A stretch of 35,671 nucleotides of DNA, from the NCBI GenBank assembly GCA_023388935.1, contig JAEWFG010000144.1, positions 1 to 35,671 of the forward strand, read 5' to 3'. Below are positions 24,781-31,857 of the stretch, one piece after another (within the stretch, counting starts at the first letter, position 1; each line of letters opens with the position of its first letter). The position numbers and the translations under genes are program-made. Below the pieces are notes generated by a model. That model saw only the letters and a program-made list of their open reading frames with translations. It was not told the DNA's origin and did no database searches. This DNA is from Pseudomonadota bacterium. Lineage in GTDB: Bacteria > Pseudomonadota > Alphaproteobacteria > Rhizobiales > Xanthobacteraceae.

Positions 24781-25839
24781 ATGCACTCCTTGGCGGAAAG
24801 GGGCGTTCCACTGGAGGAACACCCAAAGACAAATATCAGCGGCCTCTCCGATTGGGATGCGGCCCGCATCTTTTTGGAAGTCGTCCGATGCGGCAGTTTC
24901 CGCTCGGCGGCCGAGCGTCTGTCGCTGTCAACCAACGCCGTCCGCCGCCGGATCGATGATTTCGAGCGCCAGACCGGCACCACGCTCTTCACCCGCGACG
25001 TCCACGGCACCCATCTGACCGATGAGGGCGCGCTGGTGGTCTCCGCCGTCGAGCGGATGGAGGCGGCCACCTTCGACGTGCTGCGCGCCAGCGATTCGAT
25101 GGCCAACGCCCTGACCGGCGAGGTGCGTGTCGCCGTCACCGAGGGCCTCGGGACGTTCTGGCTCGCCCCTCGGCTGGTCGAATTCCAGCAGGCCTACCCC
25201 AAGATCCTGGTCGACCTCCATTGCGCGATGCGCTCGGCCGACGTCTCGCGCCACGAGGCCGACGTTGCCATTCATCTGGCGCGTCCATCGGCGCTCGACA
25301 TCAAACTGGTGCGGCTCGGCCGCATGCATCTGATGTTCTGGGCCTCCAAGCAGTATATCGAGAAACATGGCGTGCCGCAGTCCGCGGCCGAATTGATCAA
25401 GCATCGCCTGGTGCTGCAATTCGCCGACCAGATCGCCGCCAAGGAAACCTTCGAGAGCTTCTTCCCGGGCGTTCCTGAACGTGACCTTCTGGTCATGAAG
25501 ACCAACGTCTCCAGCGCCAACTACTGGGCCGTCGCGAATGGCGCCGGAATCGGCGTTTTCCCGAGCTACGCCATTGCGCTTGGCGGGAAGTTAATTCCAC
25601 TGGAGGTCGAGCTGAACCGACCGCTGGATATCTGGTTATCCTACCACCCCGGTAGCGGCCGGATTCCACGCGTGCGGCACATGATTGACTGGCTGATCGA
25701 CGCTTTCAATCCGGCGCGCTTCCCGTGGTTTAAGGAAGAGTTCGTGCATCCGCGCGAATTCAAGGACGAGTATATGGGCGAACCCCTGACCCAGCTCTTC
25801 GGGGGATTTTCAACCGAAGAACAACGAGAACAAGTATGA
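24781..25839 (+). CDS. LysR family transcriptional regulator
   Basis: A 352-residue LysR-type regulator. The winged helix-turn-helix lies at about residues 24-82 (DWDAARIFLEVVRCGSFRSA, then LSLSTNAVRRRIDDFERQTG and LFTRDVHGTHLTDEG). The substrate-binding domain follows from about residue 110 (GEVRVAVTEGLGTFWLAPRL). It is some 40 residues longer than most LysR proteins because of an N-terminal tail of about 22 residues and a C-terminal extension rich in acidic and aromatic residues (PWFKEEFVHPREFKDEYMG). The start at 24781 has AAGGGA 7 bases upstream. Its stop overlaps the ATG of the next regulator gene, so the two are translationally coupled. Target genes are unknown; it is not divergent from any enzyme gene. 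Confidence 0.94.
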   Translation: MHSLAERGVPLEEHPKTNISGLSDWDAARIFLEVVRCGSFRSAAERLSLSTNAVRRRIDDFERQTGTTLFTRDVHGTHLTDEGALVVSAVERMEAATFDVLRASDSMANALTGEVRVAVTEGLGTFWLAPRLVEFQQAYPKILVDLHCAMRSADVSRHEADVAIHLARPSALDIKLVRLGRMHLMFWASKQYIEKHGVPQSAAELIKHRLVLQFADQIAAKETFESFFPGVPERDLLVMKTNVSSANYWAVANGAGIGVFPSYAIALGGKLIPLEVELNRPLDIWLSYHPGSGRIPRVRHMIDWLIDAFNPARFPWFKEEFVHPREFKDEYMGEPLTQLFGGFSTEEQREQV

Positions 25840-26228
25840 AAACAGCGGCGAAGAGAATGAAGCAGCGCAGTGCCGGCAAGCCGGACATTGAGCTTGGGAA
25901 GCGGATCCGTCTGCGGCGCGTCGAGATGAAGATCTCGCAGGCCGAGCTGGGCGAGAAGCTCGGCGTCAGCTTTCAGCAGGTCCAGAAATACGAGAAGGGC
26001 GTCAATCGCGTCGGCGCGGCTCGGCTTCAGCAGATCGCCTCCGCCCTCGATGTGCCCGTGACCTTCTTCTATGACGGCGACAACAAGGCGCGCGAAGTCG
26101 AGAGCCTGCTGTTCCTCGACTCGGCTTTCAGCCTCCGCCTGCTGCGCGCCTACAGCAAGATCAAGGACCAGACGGTGCAGCGTCAGCTCGTCTCGCTGAT
26201 GGAGTCGATCGCAGCGAACGAAGGCTGA
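25836..26228 (+). CDS. XRE-family helix-turn-helix regulator (PraR/SinR-like)
   Basis: A 130-residue DNA-binding protein with a Cro/CI helix-turn-helix at about residues 18-75: IELGKRIRLRRVEMKISQAE, then LGVSFQQVQKYEKGVNRVGA. The form with QQVQKYEKGxNRVGAxRLQ, followed by a helical C-terminus (LRLLRAYSKIKDQTVQRQLVSL), is common in rhizobia. It includes PraR, a regulator of biofilm formation and quorum sensing in Rhizobium; membership is inferred by eye. The gene overlaps the LysR gene by the sequence ATGA, so the proteins are made from one message in coupled fashion. An unusual series of stem-loops follows its stop codon. Confidence 0.93.
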   Translation: MKTAAKRMKQRSAGKPDIELGKRIRLRRVEMKISQAELGEKLGVSFQQVQKYEKGVNRVGAARLQQIASALDVPVTFFYDGDNKAREVESLLFLDSAFSLRLLRAYSKIKDQTVQRQLVSLMESIAANEG

Positions 26229-26258
26229 GCCGATCAGCGCTTGGCCTTTGTAGCCGAT

Positions 26259-26298
26259 GTTCAATCCGCCACGTCGCGGGGACGCGGCTGGATTGAAC
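26259..26298. other. Long stem-loop downstream of the XRE regulator
   Basis: Perfect 9-base arms GTTCAATCC (26259-26267) and GGATTGAAC (26290-26298) continue inward as GCC/GGC and CGTC/GACG, with one A-C mismatch and one bulged T. This gives about 16 paired bases around a small loop. It starts 31 bases after the stop of the XRE gene. No T-run follows. It may be part of a 3' untranslated region or of a small RNA. Confidence 0.65.
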
Positions 26299-26306
26299 GA
26301 GACCTC

Positions 26307-26338
26307 GGCCTGCGCGCAACGCGCGCGGCCTCTGCTTT
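26307..26338 (+). terminator. Second stem-loop with short T-tract
   Basis: GGCC-T-GCGCG (26307-26316) pairs with CGCGC-GC-GGCC (26320-26330) around a CAA loop, with a bulged base, followed by TCTGCTTTT. It could be a weak intrinsic terminator just before the strong one at 26341. Confidence 0.45.
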
Positions 26339-26340
26339 TC

Positions 26341-26364
26341 GGGGCGGCCCGGCCGCCCCTTTTT
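26341..26364 (+). terminator. Strong Rho-independent terminator
   Basis: GGGGCGG (26341-26347) pairs with CCGCCCC (26353-26359) around CCCGG and is followed directly by TTTTT. This is the clearest intrinsic terminator in the window and should end the LysR-XRE transcript, or a small RNA that starts after the XRE gene. The remaining 26365-26574 before the crotonase gene shows no gene or clear promoter. Confidence 0.85.
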
Positions 26365-26574
26365 CCTGACAATTTTCCTGGCAGTTTGCCGCCGACAATT
26401 CTAATAGCGGCGCCTTCGACCAGTATCTCGAGAACGATTTGGTGGTGTGGCGCTATCGCGTGATCGCCATGCAATCGCGGCACAGGCGGATGCAAAGCCC
26501 CTCGCCTCGCCGTGGTTGACCCCGGCCTCGCCCCGGCCGCACATTGCGCCTCGCCAACGACAAGCGAGCGCGCG

Positions 26575-27396
26575 ATGCCCGACATTTCAAGCACGACCGA
26601 AACACCTTATGCCGCCGGCAAGATCCTCAAGCACGTCGCCGATGGCGTCGGCGTGATCACCTTCAACAATCCCGACAAGCGCAACGCGATGTCGTTGGAG
26701 ATGTGGGAGGGATTTGGCGAGGCGCTGACCAGCTTGCGCGACGACGACGCAGTCCGCGTCGTGATCCTGCGCGGCGCCGGCGGCAAGGCGTTCGTCTCGG
26801 GCGCCGACATCAGCCAGTTCGAGAAGGTCAGGCACAATGCAGCCGCCTCGGAGGAATATGCAAAACGCAGCGCCGCCCAACGCGCACTGCTCGCCGACTA
26901 TCCCAAGCCAACCATCGCCTGCATCCAGGGCTTTTGCCTTGGCGGCGGCATGCAGGTCGCGATGCTCGCGGACATCCGCATCGCCGCGCATGGCAGCCAG
27001 TTCGGCATTCCCGCCGCAAGGCTCGGCATCGCCTACGGCTATGACGGCTTGCGGCACCTGGTGTCGCTGGTCGGCCCGTCCTGGGCACGGCTCCTGATGT
27101 ACACGGGCATGCGCATCGATGCGTCGGAGGCGCTGCGCATCGGCCTCGTCGAGCGCCTGTTCCCGATCGATGTATTGTGGGGCGAGACGATGGCAATCGC
27201 ACAGACCATTTCCGAGAATGCACCGCTCGCAATCAAGGCTGCCAAAATCACCATCGCGCAGGTACTGAAGGACGAGAGCAAACGCGACATGGACGCGATC
27301 AAGGCGATCAGCAACGCCTGCATGGACTCTGCGGATTTTCGCGAGGGCCGGCAGGCCTTCATGGAAAAGCGCAAGCCACAATTCCAGGGACGGTGA
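26575..27396 (+). CDS. Enoyl-CoA hydratase/isomerase (crotonase) family protein with altered catalytic residues
   Basis: A 273-residue crotonase-fold protein that should bind an acyl-CoA thioester. The oxyanion-hole segments are present: AFVSGADISQF (residues 72-82) and GFCLGGGMQVAM (119-130). The two glutamates that act in hydration in the rat enzyme (E144 and E164) are replaced: the first position is Q127 in GGGMQVAM and the second is A147 in GIPAARLG. True hydratase activity is therefore doubtful; an isomerase, hydrolase, decarboxylase or non-standard reaction is possible. The start is ATG 26575 (MPDISSTTE). The frame is open further upstream to 26512, but that stretch is not like family members. 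No strong ribosome site is seen. It is convergent with the isopropylmalate-dehydrogenase-like gene, with a palindromic repeat between them. Confidence 0.92.
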   Translation: MPDISSTTETPYAAGKILKHVADGVGVITFNNPDKRNAMSLEMWEGFGEALTSLRDDDAVRVVILRGAGGKAFVSGADISQFEKVRHNAAASEEYAKRSAAQRALLADYPKPTIACIQGFCLGGGMQVAMLADIRIAAHGSQFGIPAARLGIAYGYDGLRHLVSLVGPSWARLLMYTGMRIDASEALRIGLVERLFPIDVLWGETMAIAQTISENAPLAIKAAKITIAQVLKDESKRDMDAIKAISNACMDSADFREGRQAFMEKRKPQFQGR

Positions 27397-27402
27397 TTCC
27401 GT

Positions 27403-27482
27403 CGTCATTGCGAGCGCAGCGAAGCAATCCAGAGTCTTTCCGCGTAGACCGTCTGGATTGCTTCGCTACGCTCGCAATGACG
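27403..27482. repeat. Palindromic repeat, CGTCATTGCGAG family, copy 1
   Basis: Two 31-base arms (27403-27433 and 27452-27482) are inverted copies with a single mismatch: CGTCATTGCGAGCGCAGCGA... and its complement, around an 18-base centre. It begins 7 bases after the stop of the crotonase gene and ends 26 bases before the stop of the convergent dehydrogenase-like gene. The transcript would form a very stable hairpin and could end or stabilise both messages. A second, interrupted copy is at 28620-28734. Confidence 0.85.
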
Positions 27483-27508
27483 GCACGGATGAATCATGCA
27501 CCCGAATT

Positions 27509-28588
27509 CTACAGCGCTGCAAGCACCGCTTTCGTGATGTCGGCCGTGCCGTTGCTGCCACCGAACTCCATCGGCTTGATGCCGCCGGCATAGACCTGAT
27601 CCACGGCACGCCCGATCGCCTCGCCGGCCTCGGCCGCGCTCTCGACGCCGTGCTTGTCGGCGAGCCAGTCCAGCATCATCGCGGCAGACAGGATCATGCC
27701 GGTGGGATTGGCCTTGCCCTGCCCCATGATATCGGGCGCGGTGCCGTGGCAGGGCTGGAACACGGCGTACTTGTCGCCGATGTCAGCCGACGGCGCCATA
27801 CCGAGGCCGCCGATCAGGCTCGCGGTGATGTCGGAGACGATGTCGCCGAACATGTTCTCCATCACCATCACGTCGAAATCCCAGGGGCGCTTCACCAGCA
27901 TCGCCGAACAGGCATCGACGTAGAGCCGATCGGTCTTCACTCCGGGATGCTTCGCAGCGATCTCGTCGAAGATGCCGCGGAAGAATGCAAACGCCTTGAA
28001 CACGTTCGCCTTGTCGACGCAGGCGAGCGTGCCCGGCTTGCCGCGTGCCTTGCGCCGCTCGGCGAGGCGGAACGAGAAGTCGAACAGGCGCTCGGATGTC
28101 CTGCGCGTGATCACCATGGTCTCGCGCGCGTCCTCATCGGTGACGACGCCCTTGCCCATCGAGGCGAACAGCCCCTCGGTCGACTCGCGGATCACGACGA
28201 GATCGATCCCGCGCTGATCTGCGCCGACGATCGGGCTCGGCACGCCCGGAATGAGCCGTGCTGGTCGCACGCCGGCATAGAGATCGAAGATGAAGCGCAG
28301 CTCGATCTGCGGGGCTATCTCGGTGTTGTCGGGGTAGCGCACCGACGGCAGGCCGCAGGCGCCGAGCAAAATCGCGTCCGCTTCCTCGCAAAGCCTGATC
28401 GTCGAATCCGGCATCGACTTGCCGGTCGCAAGATAATTGTTCGCGCCGGCGGGTGCGTCGGTGAAACGGAAGCTCAAGCCTGATTTCGACTCGATCTTGC
28501 GCAGGATCTCGATCGCCGGCGCCATGACTTCAGGGCCGATGCCGTCGCCGGCGAGCACGGCAATGTGGAAGGCGTTGTTTGCGGACAT
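27509..28588 (-). CDS. Isocitrate/isopropylmalate dehydrogenase family protein
   Basis: A 359-residue protein of the beta-decarboxylating dehydrogenase family, which oxidise and decarboxylate hydroxyacids such as 3-isopropylmalate, isocitrate, D-malate or tartrate with NAD. The N-terminus has LAGDGIGPE. The substrate-binding arginines appear in IELRFIFDLYAGVRP. Catalytic K193 is in CVDKANVFK, the metal-binding Asp residues are in VDACSAM and FGDIVSDITA, and the cofactor loop is HGTAPDIMGQGKANPTG. The usual catalytic tyrosine (Y139 of Thermus isopropylmalate dehydrogenase) is F141 here, in RESTEGLFAS. The RESTEG form is closer to tartrate/D-malate and homoisocitrate enzymes than to LeuB, so leucine synthesis is unlikely. 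Start 28588 has GAGG about 8 bases upstream. Palindromic repeats of one family flank the gene on both sides. Confidence 0.91.
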   Translation of the reverse strand: MSANNAFHIAVLAGDGIGPEVMAPAIEILRKIESKSGLSFRFTDAPAGANNYLATGKSMPDSTIRLCEEADAILLGACGLPSVRYPDNTEIAPQIELRFIFDLYAGVRPARLIPGVPSPIVGADQRGIDLVVIRESTEGLFASMGKGVVTDEDARETMVITRRTSERLFDFSFRLAERRKARGKPGTLACVDKANVFKAFAFFRGIFDEIAAKHPGVKTDRLYVDACSAMLVKRPWDFDVMVMENMFGDIVSDITASLIGGLGMAPSADIGDKYAVFQPCHGTAPDIMGQGKANPTGMILSAAMMLDWLADKHGVESAAEAGEAIGRAVDQVYAGGIKPMEFGGSNGTADITKAVLAAL

Positions 28589-28619
28589 ATAAGAGGCCTC
28601 AGGAAGGAGCCAGCCAGAA

Positions 28620-28734
28620 CGTCAATGCGAGCGAAGCGAAGCAATCCAGAACTGCATCTGCGGAGACATTCTGGATTGCTTCGTCGCTTCAGTGCAAAAT
28701 TGCTTCGCAATTTTGTCACGACCTCGCAATGACG
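28620..28734. repeat. Palindromic repeat, CGTCATTGCGAG family, copy 2, interrupted by a nested hairpin
   Basis: The left arm (28620-about 28651) reads CGTCAATGCGAGCGAAGCGA... and ends CAATCCAGAA. The right arm begins TTCTGGATTGCTTCG at about 28669 and ends CTCGCAATGACG at 28734. The right arm is split by about 32 extra bases containing a perfect 9-base-pair hairpin CAAAATTGC-TTC-GCAATTTTG (28695-28715). It lies in the spacer between the zinc alcohol dehydrogenase and the start of the isopropylmalate-dehydrogenase-like gene. Confidence 0.8.
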
Positions 28735-28749
28735 ATGGAGAGAGTGGAG

Positions 28750-29817
28750 TTAAGGCGTCAACACCGTCCGCCCGACAACCGCACCCTGCTGCAATTGCAG
28801 CAGCGCATCGTTGGCCTTGGAGAGCGGCTGCCGGGTCACCGGAATCGGCGGCACGTTCTTGGCGCGGACGAGGTCGAGCAGCTCCCGCGTCTCGCGCAGG
28901 TTTCCGACATAGCTGCCCTGGATCGTCACCGCCTTGATCGGGATCAGCGGCAATGCCCAGGTCGCGCCGCCGCCGAACAGGCCGACGATGACGAGCTTGC
29001 CGCCCTTGGTCAGGCAGTCGAAGCCGAGCTGCGTCGTCGCGGCGTTGCCGACGAGGTCGATTACGGCGCGGATCGGGCCACCCGCCTTCTTGGCGAGCTG
29101 CTCCAGCGCATCCGGCGCCTTGGGATCGACTGTGGCGAGCGCGCCGGCCTTTTCCGCCGCCTCGCGCTTCCTGGCGTCGATGTCGACCATGATCGCGCCC
29201 TTGCCGCCCATTGCCTTCAGCAGCGACAGCGCCATCAGGCCGAGGCCGCCGGCGCCGAACATCATGATCGGCGTGTCAAAGTGCTGCTCGACCTTCTTGA
29301 GCGCGCTGTAGGTCGTGACGCCCGAGCAGGCGTAGGGCGCCGTCGTCGCCGGATCGAGCCCCTTGAGGTTGAGCAGATAGCGCGGATGCGGCACCAGCAT
29401 GTGATCGGAATAGCCGCCATCGCAATAGACGCCGAGCGAGCGCGGCGTCAGGCACATGTTCTCGTCGCCGGCGAGACAAGTCGCGCACTTGCCGCAGCCG
29501 ATCCAGGGATAGACCAGGCCGACGTCGCCAAGCTTGAGATCGCCCTGATCGGTCGGCTTCACGTCCGGGCCGAAGGCAGCGATTTCACCGACGGTCTCGT
29601 GACCCATCGTCAGCGGCAGATTGATGCCGCGGTCCTTCAGCGACAGCGGCTTGCGGCCATGGCCGAGATCGTAACCGCCTTCCCAGATGTGGAGATCGCT
29701 GTGACACACGCCGGCGGCCTTCACCTTGATCAGCACCTGCGTGCCCGACGGCTGCGGCGTGGCCTCGTCGAACTCCTTCAGCGGTGCCTTGAAATCGGCG
29801 ACCTTGAAACTCTTCAT
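28750..29817 (-). CDS. Zinc-dependent NAD-linked alcohol dehydrogenase with structural zinc loop
   Basis: A 355-residue medium-chain dehydrogenase. The catalytic zinc ligands are C38 (AGVCHSDLH) and H73-E74 (MGHETVGE). Unlike the enzyme at 4683-5762, it keeps the structural zinc loop with four cysteines C108, C111, C114 and C122 (CGKCATCLAGDENMC). The nucleotide fold is MMFGAGGLGLMAL, followed by the Asp of MVDIDARK, which favours NAD over NADP. The form resembles bacterial alcohol/aldehyde dehydrogenases and 6-hydroxycyclohex-1-ene-carbonyl-CoA dehydrogenase-like proteins; the substrate is not known. The start at 29817 has an excellent GGGAGGA ribosome site. It follows the ABC importer operon by 79 bases on the same strand and may be read from it. 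Confidence 0.94.
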   Translation of the reverse strand: MKSFKVADFKAPLKEFDEATPQPSGTQVLIKVKAAGVCHSDLHIWEGGYDLGHGRKPLSLKDRGINLPLTMGHETVGEIAAFGPDVKPTDQGDLKLGDVGLVYPWIGCGKCATCLAGDENMCLTPRSLGVYCDGGYSDHMLVPHPRYLLNLKGLDPATTAPYACSGVTTYSALKKVEQHFDTPIMMFGAGGLGLMALSLLKAMGGKGAIMVDIDARKREAAEKAGALATVDPKAPDALEQLAKKAGGPIRAVIDLVGNAATTQLGFDCLTKGGKLVIVGLFGGGATWALPLIPIKAVTIQGSYVGNLRETRELLDLVRAKNVPPIPVTRQPLSKANDALLQLQQGAVVGRTVLTP

Positions 29818-29896
29818 CGCGTCCTCCCGCATGGTTCTCGTTGCTGCCACCATGCCACGGCCGGCGAGACGAGACAAACCCGGGAGCCGTCCTGGT

Positions 29897-30868
29897 TCAG
29901 GCCAGCGGATGGTGGCAAGCGGCGAACTGACCGGGCGCGACCTCGCGCAACTCGGGTATCTCCGCGCTGCATCGCTGATCCGCCCGCGGGCAGCGGGTGC
30001 GGAAACGACAGCCTGATGGCGGTGCAATCGGCGATGGCGGCTCGCCGGTGGCCACACTTTCGGCGGGACGAACATCCGGATCGGGGACCGGGATCGCCTG
30101 CAACAGCAACCCGGTATAGGGATGCGCAGGTTTCGCGAACAATTGCTCCGATGGCCCGACCTCGCAGAGCCGGCCGAGATACATCACCGCGACGCGGTCG
30201 CTGACCGCTTTGACCACCGCGAGATCATGTGCAATGAACAGCAGCGTCAGGCCGAAGCGCGCCTTCATCTCCTCCAGCAGGTTGAGGATCTGCGCGCGGA
30301 TGGAGACGTCGAGCGCCGAGACTGGCTCGTCGCAGACGATGAATTCGGGATTGAGCACCAGCGAGCGCGCGATGCAGATGCGCTGGCACTGGCCACCGGA
30401 GAATTCGTGCGGCAGACGATTGACGACAATCTCAGGATCAAGCCCGACCGCGCCGAGCACCTCGTGGACGCGCCGCTTGCGCTCGGCGGCATCCTTGACG
30501 CCGGCGATGATGAGCGGCTCGGCAACGATGTCGCCGATGCGCCGGCGCGGATTGAGCGAGGCAATTGGATCCTGGAAGATCAGCTGCACGCGGCGGCGCA
30601 TCTTGCGCAGCGCCTCGCCCTCCATCGCGGTGAGATCCTCGCCGTCGAACAGCACGCGCCCGGATCTGGCGCGGCGCAATTGCAGGACCGCGCGTCCCAG
30701 CGTCGACTTGCCGCAGCCGGATTCCCCGACCAGCCCCAGTGTCTCGCCGCGCGCGACCTGGAGGCTGACACCGGAGACGGCGTGAACCGTCTTGTTGCCG
30801 AGACCATATTCGACGACGAGATTGTCGACGTTCAACAACGGCTCGGCGCGCACCGCGAGCTGCATCAT
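29897..30868 (-). CDS. ABC transporter ATP-binding protein, oligopeptide/dipeptide type (DppF/OppF-like)
   Basis: A 323-residue ATPase subunit of a peptide/nickel-type importer. Walker A is GESGCGKST, the signature is FSGGQCQR (canonical LSGGQ has Leu first), Walker B is FIVCDEPVSALD, and the switch His is in FIAHDLAVV. The C-terminal oligopeptide-transporter extension has the usual four cysteines (GCRFRTRC, then RCS and AACHHP). In some homologues this extension is reported to hold an iron-sulphur cluster. The start is the ATG at 30868, whose first base lies in an ATGA overlap with the stop of the preceding ATPase and which has GAGAGGA 7 bases upstream. A GTG at 30886 is possible but less likely. 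Last gene of the importer operon. Confidence 0.95.
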   Translation of the reverse strand: MMQLAVRAEPLLNVDNLVVEYGLGNKTVHAVSGVSLQVARGETLGLVGESGCGKSTLGRAVLQLRRARSGRVLFDGEDLTAMEGEALRKMRRRVQLIFQDPIASLNPRRRIGDIVAEPLIIAGVKDAAERKRRVHEVLGAVGLDPEIVVNRLPHEFSGGQCQRICIARSLVLNPEFIVCDEPVSALDVSIRAQILNLLEEMKARFGLTLLFIAHDLAVVKAVSDRVAVMYLGRLCEVGPSEQLFAKPAHPYTGLLLQAIPVPDPDVRPAESVATGEPPSPIAPPSGCRFRTRCPRADQRCSAEIPELREVAPGQFAACHHPLA

Positions 30869-31857
30869 GCGCCGGTCCTCTCCCACATCTGGATCGGGTG
30901 GAAGCAGGCATAGAGATGCCCGGGCATCTCGGCACTCTTCAATTCGGGCTTCGCCTCATGACAACGACCCGCGGCGTAGCGGCAACGTGGCGCGAAGGAG
31001 CAGCCCTTGAGCGGCCGTGTCGGATCGGGCGGACGGCCGGAGATGGCCGGCAGCGGCGTGTGTGGGGCGGTCTCCAACTTCGGGATCGCGGCCAGCAGTG
31101 CCTCGGTGTAGGGCATGTGCATCCGTTTGAACAACGTCGAGGTCGGTGCACGCTCCACCACCCTGCCCGCATACATCACCGCAACTTCGTCGGCGCGGCC
31201 GGCGACCACGCCGAGATCGTGGGTGATGATGATCATCGCCATGTGGCGACGGCGCTGCTCGCGCGCGAGCAGGTCAAGGATCTGCGCCTGGATGGTCACG
31301 TCGAGTGCCGTGGTAGGCTCGTCCGCGATCAGGAGTTTTGGTTCGCAGGACAGCGCGATCGCAATCGCGATGCGCTGGCGCATACCGCCGGAACATTGAT
31401 GCGGATATTGCACGAGCCGCTGCTCCGGCGCCGGAATGCCGACGGCCGCGAGCAGCTCGATGCTGCGCTTCCGCGCCGCGGGGGCGTCGAGCTCGAGGTG
31501 CTCCTGGATCGTCTCCATCAACTGGGTGCCGATGGTGAGCACCGGATTGAGCGAGGTCATGGGATCCTGGAACACGACTGCGAGGTTGCGCCCGCGCAGG
31601 CGCCGCAGGCGTTCGGCGTCCAGCCGCACCAGATCCTGGCCGTCGAACATCACGCGGCCCGTGAGCTTTGCCTTCTTCGGCAGGAGCTGAAGGACCGCCC
31701 GCGACAGCATGGTCTTGCCGCAGCCGGATTCGCCAACGATACCGAGCGTCCGGCCCGCTTCCAGCGACAGATCGACATGATCCACGGCGCGTAAGTTGCC
31801 GCGCGGGGTCGGTAGCTCGACCGCGACGTCCTCGATGGTCAGAAGCGGTGTGCTCAC
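30865..31857 (-). CDS. ABC transporter ATP-binding protein, oligopeptide/dipeptide type (DppD/OppD-like)
   Basis: A 330-residue ATPase subunit that pairs with the DppF-like protein. Walker A is GESGCGKTM, the signature is CSGGMRQR, Walker B is LLIADEPTTALD, and the switch His is in IITHDLGVV. The C-terminal extension carries the cysteines GCSFAPRC, GRCHE and YACFHP, as in its partner. It starts with GTG at 31857 in a GTGA overlap with the stop of the upstream permease gene, and its own stop overlaps the next start, so the ATPases are translationally coupled to the permease. The protein should sit on the cytoplasmic face of the inner membrane. Confidence 0.95.
   Translation of the reverse strand: MSTPLLTIEDVAVELPTPRGNLRAVDHVDLSLEAGRTLGIVGESGCGKTMLSRAVLQLLPKKAKLTGRVMFDGQDLVRLDAERLRRLRGRNLAVVFQDPMTSLNPVLTIGTQLMETIQEHLELDAPAARKRSIELLAAVGIPAPEQRLVQYPHQCSGGMRQRIAIAIALSCEPKLLIADEPTTALDVTIQAQILDLLAREQRRRHMAMIIITHDLGVVAGRADEVAVMYAGRVVERAPTSTLFKRMHMPYTEALLAAIPKLETAPHTPLPAISGRPPDPTRPLKGCSFAPRCRYAAGRCHEAKPELKSAEMPGHLYACFHPIQMWERTGA

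Noticed and set aside
27509..28588. Assignment as LeuB of leucine synthesis
   Set aside because: The RESTEGLF segment and missing catalytic Tyr do not fit LeuB, and no leuC or leuD is nearby.
27403..28734. CRISPR-like repetition
   Set aside because: Only two copies over 1.3 kb, separated by a complete gene, each copy a palindrome; there is no repeat-spacer pattern.
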